A stretch of 6,435 nucleotides of DNA from DAOMNN01 sp035443825 (lineage in GTDB: Bacteria; Pseudomonadota; Gammaproteobacteria; Burkholderiales; Rhodocyclaceae), in the NCBI GenBank assembly GCA_035443825.1, contig DAOMNN010000124.1, positions 1 to 6,435 of the forward strand. The letters run 5' to 3'. A program made the translations under genes and the position numbers. A model generated the notes under the pieces. The model was not told where the DNA came from. It saw only the letters and a program-made list of their open reading frames with translations, and searched no databases. This document shows, piece after piece, positions 1-5,275 of the stretch (positions are counted from its first letter, which is position 1; the number at the start of each line of letters is the position of its first letter).

Positions 1-396
1 TTCGGCTTCGTCGCGATGCTTGGTACGATCGCGCTGTCGGGCATGATCATGCGCAATTCGGTGATCCTGGTCGATCAGATCCGTCAGGACCTGGAGGCGG
101 GACGCAGCGAATGGGACGCAATCGTCGAGTCGACGGTGCGCCGCTTCCGCCCCATCATGCTGACCGCCGCCGCCGCGATTCTGGCCATGATCCCGCTGTC
201 GCGCAGCGCATTCTTCGGACCCATGGCGGTCGCGATCATGGGCGGGCTCACGGTCGCGACACTGCTTACGATGATGTTCCTGCCGGCGCTGTACGCCGCG
301 TGGTTCCGTGTGCGTCTCCCGGACAGCCCCCGGGGCGAGGGTGCGGGCAATGAGCAGCACCAATTGCCCGGCTTGTCCGAAGGCCGGGTGCGATAG
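1..396 (+). CDS. RND efflux pump permease subunit, C-terminal end (5' truncated by window edge)
   Basis: This is the last 131 residues of an inner-membrane RND (AcrB-like, HAE-1 family) proton-driven exporter. The reading frame is open from base 1, so the real start lies upstream of the window. What is visible matches the end of the permease: the close of TM10 with the signature GMIMRNSVILVDQI, a cytoplasmic loop ending RRFRPIMLTAAAAI that leads into TM11, and TM12 (GGLTVATLLTMMFLPALYAAWF), followed by a short hydrophilic tail. The IMRNSVILVDQ form is the variant seen in many proteobacterial AcrB/AcrD/AcrF-like pumps. The substrate cannot be told because the porter domains are missing. A TolC-type channel lies about 1.1 kb downstream on the same strand and could be its outer-membrane partner (inference). 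The stop is TAG at 394-396. Family assignment is firm; the specific pump is unknown. Confidence 0.93.
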   Translation, partial: FGFVAMLGTIALSGMIMRNSVILVDQIRQDLEAGRSEWDAIVESTVRRFRPIMLTAAAAILAMIPLSRSAFFGPMAVAIMGGLTVATLLTMMFLPALYAAWFRVRLPDSPRGEGAGNEQHQLPGLSEGRVR

Positions 397-399
397 AAT
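373..399 (+). promoter_or_regulatory. Candidate sigma70-type promoter for the methyltransferase-rhodanese-tolC cluster
   Basis: A -10-like TAGAAT (394-399, 5 of 6 to consensus) has TTGTCC (373-378) 15 bases upstream as a possible -35. The -10 overlaps the stop codon of the RND gene and the 13-base perfect palindrome CGATA-GAA-TATCG (391-403). Initiation near 405 would give a leader of about 75 bases. A second, less likely candidate is the extended -10 TGCTAATAT (452-460), whose transcript would start almost on the ribosome binding site. The spacing is short and no operator is proven, so this is a suggestion only. Confidence 0.33.
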
Positions 400-412
400 A
401 TCGGCCTTCGAT

Positions 413-436
413 GGCGTGTCCGAAATGCCGGACGCC
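413..436 (+). other. Hairpin in the leader upstream of the methyltransferase gene
   Basis: GGCGT (413-417) pairs with ACGCC (432-436) and CCG (420-422) with CGG (429-431), giving an 8-bp stem with a two-base bulge and the loop AAATGC. It is followed by an A-rich stretch, not a T-run, so it is not a canonical intrinsic terminator. It would fall within the leader of a transcript starting near 405 and ends about 30 bases before the ribosome binding site. Its role is unknown; it may be no more than a GC-rich chance fold. Confidence 0.3.
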
Positions 437-466
437 AATAAAATAAGAGTGTGCTAATATTCGTTC

Positions 467-470
467 AGGA
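467..470 (+). promoter_or_regulatory. Ribosome binding site that decides the methyltransferase start
   Basis: AGGA stands 9 bases before ATG at 480 and 6 bases before an in-frame GTG at 477. The ATG is preferred because it is the stronger codon and because this family commonly begins MN-EQARFNM. Confidence 0.5.
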
Positions 471-479
471 AAACGCGTG

Positions 480-1133
480 ATGAACTACGAACAAGCCCGC
501 TTCAACATGGTCGAGCAGCAGATCCGCACCTGGGAGGTGCTGGATCAGGACGTGCTCGATCTCCTGATGGCGGTAAGGCGCGAGGAGTTCGTGCCGCCGG
601 CCCACCGCAATCTCGCCTTCGCCGACATTGAGATTCCGATCGGTTGCGGGCAGGTCATGCTCAAGCCGGCGATCGAGGGCAAGGTCCTGCAGGCGCTCAA
701 GCTCAATCGTTCCGACTCCGTGCTCGAGATCGGGGCGGGTTCGGGCTACTTCGCCGCGCTGCTCGCCGCCCGCACCGACTGGGTGCGCAGCATCGACATC
801 GAGCCCGAACTGGTCAAGCTTGCCAGCGACAATCTGGATCGCTACGGCGTCCAGAACGTCACGGTCAAGGAAGCCGACGGCGCATTGGGCCTGCCGTGTC
901 GTGCCCCCTACGATGTGATCGTGATTTCCGGCGGTGTTCCGGTGGTGCCACAGGCGGTGCTCGGACAGCTCAAGGTGGGCGGGCGCCTGTTTGCGTTCGT
1001 GGGCGAAGCCCCGGTGATGAAGGCGCGCCTGATCACCTGCATCGGCGAGGGGCAGTTCCGCACCGAGGACGTTTTCGAAACGCTCGTTCCCATGCTGAAG
1101 AACGTTCAGCGCAAGGACGACTTCCGATTCTGA
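480..1133 (+). CDS. Protein-L-isoaspartate O-methyltransferase (PCMT) family protein, atypical active site
   Basis: This is a 217-residue cytoplasmic SAM-dependent methyltransferase of the PCMT family. Classical members methylate L-isoaspartyl residues in damaged proteins so that they can revert to aspartate. SAM motif I is VLEIGAGSGYF (81-91), followed by the acidic strand SIDIEPEL (104-111) and the strand DVIVISGG (145-152). The N-terminal substrate region FVPP (37-40) and IPIGCGQVMLKP (52-63) aligns with the family pattern PIGHGQTIS-P, but the serine used as the active-site residue in E. coli Pcm is Leu61 here. Isoaspartate repair is therefore uncertain, and I leave the gene symbol empty. 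The length is close to the usual roughly 208 residues. An in-frame GTG at 477 is an alternative start. The gene is followed after 4 bases by a rhodanese, probably in one operon that continues to tolC. The fold is secure; the substrate is not. Confidence 0.85.
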   Translation: MNYEQARFNMVEQQIRTWEVLDQDVLDLLMAVRREEFVPPAHRNLAFADIEIPIGCGQVMLKPAIEGKVLQALKLNRSDSVLEIGAGSGYFAALLAARTDWVRSIDIEPELVKLASDNLDRYGVQNVTVKEADGALGLPCRAPYDVIVISGGVPVVPQAVLGQLKVGGRLFAFVGEAPVMKARLITCIGEGQFRTEDVFETLVPMLKNVQRKDDFRF

Positions 1134-1137
1134 AACC

Positions 1138-1461
1138 ATGCGCGAAGTGACCTCCGGCGAGCTTGCCGAATGGCTCGGCGACCCCTCCCGTCCGGCCCCC
1201 GTGCTGCTCGACGTCAGGGAACCGTGGGAGTTCCAGGTGTGTCGCATCGAGGGGTCCCTGCCGATGCCAATGGGGTCGATACCGGCCCGGCTCTCGGAAC
1301 TCGACCGCGAGGCCGAGATCGTCCTCATCTGCCATCATGGCGTGCGTAGCGCCCGCGTCGGCGCATTTCTCGAATACCAGGGCTTTCGCAACATCATCAA
1401 TCTTGCGGGCGGCGTCGCCGATTGGGCGGCGCAGGTCGATCCGCACATGCCCAGATACTGA
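1138..1461 (+). CDS. Single-domain rhodanese (thiosulfate sulfurtransferase-like) protein
   Basis: This 107-residue protein is one rhodanese domain, about the size of E. coli GlpE. It carries the CH2A-type signature LLDVREPWEF (23-32) and the active-site loop CHHGVR (65-70). The nucleophile Cys65 is present, so a persulfide intermediate can form. The C-terminal GGVADWAAQVDPHMPRY is typical of the family. Such domains move sulfane sulfur from thiosulfate or another donor to cyanide, thioredoxin or a protein acceptor, usually in the cytoplasm; no signal peptide is seen. The ATG lies 4 bases after the methyltransferase stop and has no good Shine-Dalgarno of its own (AAGGA is 20 bases upstream), which suggests translational coupling. 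tolC follows after 12 bases. The sulfur acceptor cannot be read from the sequence, and why the gene sits between a methyltransferase and an export channel is unclear. Confidence 0.9.
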   Translation: MREVTSGELAEWLGDPSRPAPVLLDVREPWEFQVCRIEGSLPMPMGSIPARLSELDREAEIVLICHHGVRSARVGAFLEYQGFRNIINLAGGVADWAAQVDPHMPRY

Positions 1462-1473
1462 CCGGAGTTTCCG

Positions 1474-2772
1474 ATGAAACGCGTCGTTGCCGTCTTTGCT
1501 GTCACTCTCTTCCCCGCACTGGTATGGTCTGCCGACCTGCTGGAGGTCTATCGCGACGCCGTCGCCAACGATGCCCAGTTCGCTGCGGCCCGGCAGGAGT
1601 TCATCGCCGGGCAGGAACGCACCGTGCAGGCGCGCGCCGGCCTGCTGCCCAACATCGGCGGCTCGGCAAACGTGGCACGCAATCGCGTCGACCCGAGCGG
1701 GATGCCCACCAGCAACTACACGAGCAACGCATGGGGTGTGCAGCTCACGCAACCCGTGTTTCGAATGCAGAACGTGATCGCGGCGCAGCAGGGTGCGCTC
1801 CAGACCGAGCTGGCCGAGATCCGGTTCGAACTCGCCCGCCAGGACCTGATCCTGCGCGTGTCGGATGCGTACTTCAACGTCCTCAATGCCCAGGATGCAC
1901 TGGCCGCCATCAGCCAGCTGCGTACCGCCGCGGCCGAACAGCGCGACATCGCTTCGACCAGTTTCGAGGTCGGTACGGTCACCATCACCGACGTGCATGA
2001 AGCGCAGTCCCGCTACGACCTCGCCCTGGCTCAGGAAATCGCCGCACAGAGTGAGCTCGACGTTCGCCGCCACGCGCTGGCCCAGATCATCGGAACGGCC
2101 GCCCCGGCGGCGATCGCGAGCCTGCGTCCGGAGATCGAACTGACGGCACCGAGTCCGGCCAATCCCGAAGACTGGGTCTCGGCGGCCGAGCTCGGCGGCT
2201 ACGGTGTCCAGTTGCAGCACATCGTGCGCGAGATCGCGTCACGCGAAGTGGAAAGAAGCCGGGCGGGGCATTTCCCGACGGTCGATCTGGTGGCGAGCCA
2301 CAACCAGTCGAAGCGCCAGCAGAACGCCATCGGGCCGCGCAGCGACGCGACCATGATCGGCTTTCAGCTCAACATCCCGCTGTATGCCGGCGGCGCCATC
2401 TCCTCGGTCGAGCGCGAAACCGCGGCACTTCGCGTCAAGGCCGACTTCGATCTCGAAAGCGCCCGGCGCGACGCCGCGCTGGCTGCGCGCCAGGCCTATC
2501 TCGGCGTGACCAGCGGCATGGCGCGGATCACTGCGCTGGAGGCGGCGGAAGTGTCATCCCTGTCGGCCCTGGAGGCCAACCGCCTCGGCTACGAGGTCGG
2601 CGTGCGGATCAATATCGACGTGCTCAACGCCCAGAGCCAGCTCGCCGAAACCCGCCAGCAACTCGCCCGGGCTCGCTACGACACCCTGATTGCGCAGTTG
2701 CGCCTCAAGGCCGCTGCGGGGACGCTCGACGAGGAAGATCTGCGAATCGTGAATTCACTGCTCGGCAATTAA
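1474..2772 (+). CDS. tolC: TolC family outer-membrane efflux/secretion channel protein
   Basis: This 432-residue protein has a signal peptide (positive MKR, hydrophobic 4-17, likely cleavage after residue 19 or 20, just before DLLEVYRDA). The mature protein shows the two tandem OEP repeats of TolC. The first contains LLPNIGGSA (57-65), the strand WGVQLTQPVF (87-96), FNVLNAQDAL (134-143) and FEVGTVTITDVHEAQ (164-178). The second contains FPTVDLVAS (267-275), IGFQLNIPLYAGG (295-307) and YEVGVRINIDVLNAQ (373-387). Three copies form a beta-barrel and alpha-helical tunnel through the outer membrane and periplasm, docking with RND or ABC pumps or type I secretion systems. The start is supported by GGAG at 1464-1467, 6 bases before the ATG. 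The length resembles mature E. coli TolC without its long tail. It is probably the last gene of the cluster; the upstream RND pump may be a partner (inference). Confidence 0.93.
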   Translation: MKRVVAVFAVTLFPALVWSADLLEVYRDAVANDAQFAAARQEFIAGQERTVQARAGLLPNIGGSANVARNRVDPSGMPTSNYTSNAWGVQLTQPVFRMQNVIAAQQGALQTELAEIRFELARQDLILRVSDAYFNVLNAQDALAAISQLRTAAAEQRDIASTSFEVGTVTITDVHEAQSRYDLALAQEIAAQSELDVRRHALAQIIGTAAPAAIASLRPEIELTAPSPANPEDWVSAAELGGYGVQLQHIVREIASREVERSRAGHFPTVDLVASHNQSKRQQNAIGPRSDATMIGFQLNIPLYAGGAISSVERETAALRVKADFDLESARRDAALAARQAYLGVTSGMARITALEAAEVSSLSALEANRLGYEVGVRINIDVLNAQSQLAETRQQLARARYDTLIAQLRLKAAAGTLDEEDLRIVNSLLGN

Positions 2773-2962
2773 CGCAGCGGTGCGCTCTTGACGGGTACCT
2801 ATGTGAAGCCTTTGCACGTCGGCCTTGGACAGCGGTACGGCGGAAGGCGCCGAGCTTTTCCGTGCCGCCCCGGCGAATGAGAACACGCCTCAAGGACGGC
2901 TGACGTTTGCGAGCTTCGAGGTGTACCCCGACTGGTTCGTGTGTACGCCGCGGAATGGCACT
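2773..2962. other. Spacer between convergent tolC and hepT
   Basis: No convincing gene lies here. A TTG-started frame (2825-3007, +, 60 codons) has no recognisable domain and overlaps the 3' end of hepT on the opposite strand. A possible hairpin pairs CGG+CGGAA (2838-2845) with TTCCG+CCG (2858-2862, 2865-2867), with a two-base bulge, but has no T-run on either side. No canonical terminator was found for tolC or hepT. Confidence 0.4.
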
Positions 2963-3310
2963 TTACCTGAGCGTCGTTTGAAGTCTGATCAAGGCGTCGT
3001 GAAGTGACGGCAACTCAGTGCGGACGACTGACCATATCGCGTCCAGGTCGATGCCCAGGTAGTCGTGCACCAGGATGTTTCGGAAACCCGAGATGGCTCT
3101 CCACGGAATCGCCGACTCACGTGCCTTCGCATCGTCGCTCAGGCGCTGACTCGATTCTGCAAGGACCTGGAGATTGCGGATGACGGCGTCTTGTATCAGG
3201 CGTGATTGGCGAAATCGAACCTCGTCATGTTCCGTGTATTCGCCGATCCTGTCGATACACTCGAGCATGTGGTCGACATAGACGCGGTCGGCTTCCGGGC
3301 ACGCTTTCAT
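2963..3310 (-). CDS. hepT: HepT-like HEPN (DUF86) ribonuclease toxin of a type VII toxin-antitoxin pair
   Basis: This 115-residue, mainly helical protein has the HepT signature RX4HXY at RNILVHDY (77-84): Arg77 and His82 form the expected RNase site of HEPN dimers, and Tyr84 is the tyrosine that the partner MntA AMPylates in characterised systems. The helix LIQDAVIRNLQVLAES (38-53) is also typical of DUF86. Known HepT toxins cut RNA, including tRNA in one studied case, and stop growth until modified. The ATG at 3310 is chosen because the reading frame further upstream would run into mntA and lacks family sequence; GTG at 3313 is an alternative. mntA lies 13 bases upstream on the same strand, so the two are probably cotranscribed. 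G+C is about 58% by hand count of 3001-3300, against about 70% in the flanking genes, which fits horizontal gain. The key residues are intact, so it is probably active. Confidence 0.88.
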   Translation of the reverse strand: MKACPEADRVYVDHMLECIDRIGEYTEHDEVRFRQSRLIQDAVIRNLQVLAESSQRLSDDAKARESAIPWRAISGFRNILVHDYLGIDLDAIWSVVRTELPSLHDALIRLQTTLR

Positions 3311-3323
3311 CACATAATGAGGA

Positions 3324-3608
3324 TCAGAGTGCCTGCGCCTCGCGCAGCACGCGAGCTCGGATGGCGGGGTGAAGGGAAGCCCGGGTAACGATATCCACTT
3401 TGCGCCCCAGTACGTCCTGGGCATCCATCAGCAATGCGCCGAGCGTGAATCCCGAGGTGCCCGGGGCCGTTTCGATCAGAAGGTCGACATCGCTCCCCGA
3501 GTCTGCCTCGTTACGTGCCATCGAACCGAACACGCTGATCGAGCGAATGCCATACCGATTCGCAAGGGCAAGCAGTTCCTCTCGGTGGGTTTCGATGACG
3601 GGGTGCAT
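3324..3608 (-). CDS. mntA: MntA-like minimal nucleotidyltransferase antitoxin of a type VII toxin-antitoxin pair
   Basis: This 94-residue cytoplasmic protein is a minimal nucleotidyltransferase. It contains the motif GSX10DXD, with Gly28-Ser29 in SVFGSMAR and Asp40/Asp42 in SGSDVDLLIE; the third metal-binding acid is Asp72 in KVDIVT. MntA antitoxins use ATP to add AMP groups to the tyrosine of the HepT RX4HXY motif, which silences the RNase. Both the motif and the adjacent hepT gene match that system. A longer frame reaches up to 3671, but ATG at 3608 is preferred: GGAG lies 7 bases upstream and MHPVIETHREEL is a usual family start. The antitoxin is first in the pair, opposite to Shewanella hepT-mntA, though this order also occurs in other HEPN/MNT pairs. 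Confidence 0.88.
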   Translation of the reverse strand: MHPVIETHREELLALANRYGIRSISVFGSMARNEADSGSDVDLLIETAPGTSGFTLGALLMDAQDVLGRKVDIVTRASLHPAIRARVLREAQAL

Positions 3609-3615
3609 GACTGGT

Positions 3616-3619
3616 CTCC
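3616..3619 (-). promoter_or_regulatory. mntA: Ribosome binding site that decides the mntA start
   Basis: On the minus strand GGAG stands 7 bases before the ATG at 3608-3606. This good spacing favours the 94-residue form over the 115-residue reading that begins at 3671. Confidence 0.55.
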
Positions 3620-3683
3620 AGGTGTGTTGGACCGTAGCGACGATGATGGAAATCAATCCTGGCAAGCGCAAGTTTAACGTGAA

Positions 3684-3699
3684 AGTCGCTGCGGCGACT
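3684..3699 (-). terminator. Possible hairpin terminator downstream of waaA, or operator of mntA
   Basis: AGTCGC and GCGACT form a perfect 6-bp stem around a 4-base loop. Read on the minus strand it is followed by TTTCACGTT, a weak T-tract. It lies about 125 bases after the waaA stop and 76 bases before the mntA start, so it could end the waaA transcript or be a site for a regulator of the toxin-antitoxin pair. The short T-tract keeps confidence low. Confidence 0.3.
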
Positions 3700-3758
3700 C
3701 AATACGCTGCCTTCGCCCACACGCGGCAGAGGGGCAGGGGTCGAGGAAGGGCCGGGGT

Positions 3759-3809
3759 GAGGATCAATGTGGCAAGTTTCATGATGTGGGGTCTCGATCC
3801 TCCATGAAA
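3759..3809. repeat. Two interleaved 7-bp inverted repeats
   Basis: GAGGATC (3759-3765) is matched by GATCCTC (3796-3802), and TTTCATG (3777-3783) by CATGAAA (3803-3809). The arms run A-B-A'-B', with A' and B' directly adjacent, so the two helices would form a pseudoknot or be mutually exclusive. They lie 15-66 bases beyond the waaA stop in its direction of transcription. Confidence 0.45.
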
Positions 3810-3824
3810 GCTAGCCGAACCACA

Positions 3825-5114
3825 TCAGGTTGCCTGTCGGAGCGCATCCGCCCCGCTTGAAGCCAGACCCTCGATGATTTCCATGGTGCGCGCCGTCGCC
3901 CCGCGGTGCGCGGCGGCGAAGGCCTTCCCGGCGGCGCCGGCGTGTGCCCTGGTCTCGGCGTGCCGGAGCAGATCGATGGCAATCGACATTCCGGCCGGAA
4001 CGTCTTCGGCGCGACGTGCCGCACCGCATTCCACCGCCTGATCGGCGATCAGGCTGAAATTGAAGGTGTGCGGGCCCATGATCACCGGCGTGCCCACCAC
4101 GCACCCCTCGATGAGGTTCTGCCCCCCGAAGGGCAGCCAGCTTCCGCCCAGCAGTGCGACATCGGCCGCCGCATAGTAGGCGAACATCTCCCCCATCGTG
4201 TCGCCCAGCCATACCCGCGTTTCGGCGGCCACGGCGGCGCTGTCGCTGCGCCGCTGCAGTTTCAGGCCGCGTGCAGCCACCAGGCGCGCGACCTCGTCGA
4301 AGCGCTGCGGATGCCGCGGTACGAGCGCAAGAAGCACCTCCGACGGGGCCTGCGCCGCGAAGGCATCGAGAATCGGCGCCTCTTCGCCCTCACGTGTGCT
4401 TGCGGCAAGCACTACCGGCCGTCTTCCCATGCGTTCGCGAAATGTCTGTCCCAGCGAGAGCAGCTTGTCGGGCGCCTCGACGTCGAACTTGATGTTCCCC
4501 GTCAATGCGATCCCCGTTGCGCCGAGCGCCGACAATCTGCGCGCATCCCCTTCCGTCTGGCAGCCGATCGCGCTCAGTGCGCCAAGAGTCATCGCCGTCA
4601 GCGTCGGCCAGCGGGCGTAGCGCCGTGCCGAGCGCTCCGACAGGCGTGCGTTGGCGAGCATGACCGGAATCCCGCGTTGGCGGCACGCATGCAGCAGGGT
4701 CGGCCACAATTCCGTTTCCATGATCACGCCGAAATCCGGACGAAAATGACGCAGGAAGGCACTTACGAAGCATCCCAGATCGTAGGGAAGGTACACCCGC
4801 AGCACGCGGGAGTCGTCGCCGAACAGGGCTCGCGACGTCTCGCGTCCGGTGGGCGTCATGTGCGTGATGAGCACGCTGTGATCCGGACAGCGCGCAAGCA
4901 ATGCGCGAACGAGCGGCTCGGCGGCGCGCGTCTCGCCCACCGAGACCGCATGAATCCAGATGACCCGCGCCGGCGTGCGCACCGGGTAGCGGCCCAGGCG
5001 TTCGCCCACATGCCGCAGGTAGCCGGGCTGCAGGCGCGCGCGCCACGACAGGCGCAGCAGGACGATTGGCAAGGCAAGCACCCACAACAGGGTGTACGAC
5101 AGGCGCGCGATCAT
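3825..5114 (-). CDS. waaA: 3-deoxy-D-manno-octulosonic acid (Kdo) transferase
   Basis: WaaA (KdtA) transfers Kdo from CMP-Kdo to the lipid A precursor at the inner face of the cytoplasmic membrane, the first step of lipopolysaccharide core assembly. The 429-residue product matches the E. coli length (425). It shows an N-terminal membrane anchor (about 5-21), GER (37-39, carrying the conserved Glu38), IWIHAVSVGE (52-61), the METELWP motif (132-138), LTGNIKFD (204-211), LVPRHPQRF (264-272) and the donor-site region GGSWLPFGGQNLIEG (323-337) followed by MGPHTFNF (346-353). These mark a GT-B fold enzyme of family GT30. An open frame extends upstream to 5219, but ATG at 5114 gives the family N-terminus and lies just after a good -10; the Shine-Dalgarno is weak. 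Whether it adds one or two Kdo units cannot be read. It is divergent from the epimerase gene. Confidence 0.96.
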   Translation of the reverse strand: MIARLSYTLLWVLALPIVLLRLSWRARLQPGYLRHVGERLGRYPVRTPARVIWIHAVSVGETRAAEPLVRALLARCPDHSVLITHMTPTGRETSRALFGDDSRVLRVYLPYDLGCFVSAFLRHFRPDFGVIMETELWPTLLHACRQRGIPVMLANARLSERSARRYARWPTLTAMTLGALSAIGCQTEGDARRLSALGATGIALTGNIKFDVEAPDKLLSLGQTFRERMGRRPVVLAASTREGEEAPILDAFAAQAPSEVLLALVPRHPQRFDEVARLVAARGLKLQRRSDSAAVAAETRVWLGDTMGEMFAYYAAADVALLGGSWLPFGGQNLIEGCVVGTPVIMGPHTFNFSLIADQAVECGAARRAEDVPAGMSIAIDLLRHAETRAHAGAAGKAFAAAHRGATARTMEIIEGLASSGADALRQAT

Positions 5115-5141
5115 GGAAGACAGTATGAACCGGGTGCCCGG

Positions 5142-5171
5142 AGTATAGCCGCGTCGCACTGGACATGCCGA
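5142..5171 (-). promoter_or_regulatory. waaA: Candidate sigma70-type promoter of waaA
   Basis: On the minus strand TATACT (5147-5142, 5 of 6 to TATAAT) is preceded at 18 bases by TCGGCA (5171-5166, 4 of 6 to TTGACA). Initiation near 5135 would leave a leader of about 20 bases. A near-palindrome CCGGGTGCCCGG (5130-5141) lies at the expected start site and could be an operator, or chance in GC-rich DNA. Confidence 0.42.
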
Positions 5172-5218
5172 ACGCCACGCCACCGTGCACCACGCCACGT
5201 GCGCGTCTCCGGTGGGCA

Positions 5219-5245
5219 TTGCGTGGCGTCCGGCTGTGAGATAAT
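5219..5245 (+). promoter_or_regulatory. Candidate extended -10 promoter of the epimerase gene
   Basis: GATAAT (5240-5245, 5 of 6 to consensus) is preceded by TG at 5237-5238, giving the extended -10 form TGNGATAAT. The nearest -35-like element is TTGCGT (5219-5224), with a short 15-base spacer. A transcript would start near 5252, leaving about 24 bases before the ATG at 5276. It is back to back with the waaA promoter candidate. Confidence 0.4.
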
Positions 5246-5275
5246 CGCGGCAATCTCCCTCACGATGAACGGGTC

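Larger units (their letters stand above)
3609..3824. other. Spacer between mntA and the end of waaA, rich in repeats
   Basis: No gene is supported here. The stretch holds a 6-bp perfect hairpin (3684-3699), a cluster of four G-runs (3731-3757) and two interleaved inverted repeats (3759-3809), each described separately. It must contain the 3' end of the waaA transcript and, unless mntA is read from waaA, the promoter of mntA-hepT. I see no strong -35/-10 pair for mntA. Confidence 0.5.

Noticed and set aside
367..388. CCCGGC/GCCGGG stem at the end of the RND gene as an intrinsic terminator
   Set aside because: It lies inside the coding region, has a 10-base loop and lacks a T-run.
465..1328. 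287-codon minus-strand frame opposite the methyltransferase and rhodanese genes
   Set aside because: It crosses two real + strand genes and has no family signature; it arises from GC-rich codon bias.
1033..2220. 395-codon minus-strand frame opposite rhodanese and tolC
   Set aside because: It is a shadow of two well-recognised genes and spans the boundary between them.
3318..3766. TGAGGATCA occurs at 3318-3326 and again at 3758-3766, flanking mntA, and could be read as a target-site duplication
   Set aside because: Only 9 bases match, one copy overlaps the end of the mntA coding region, and the pair does not bracket the hepT/mntA module.
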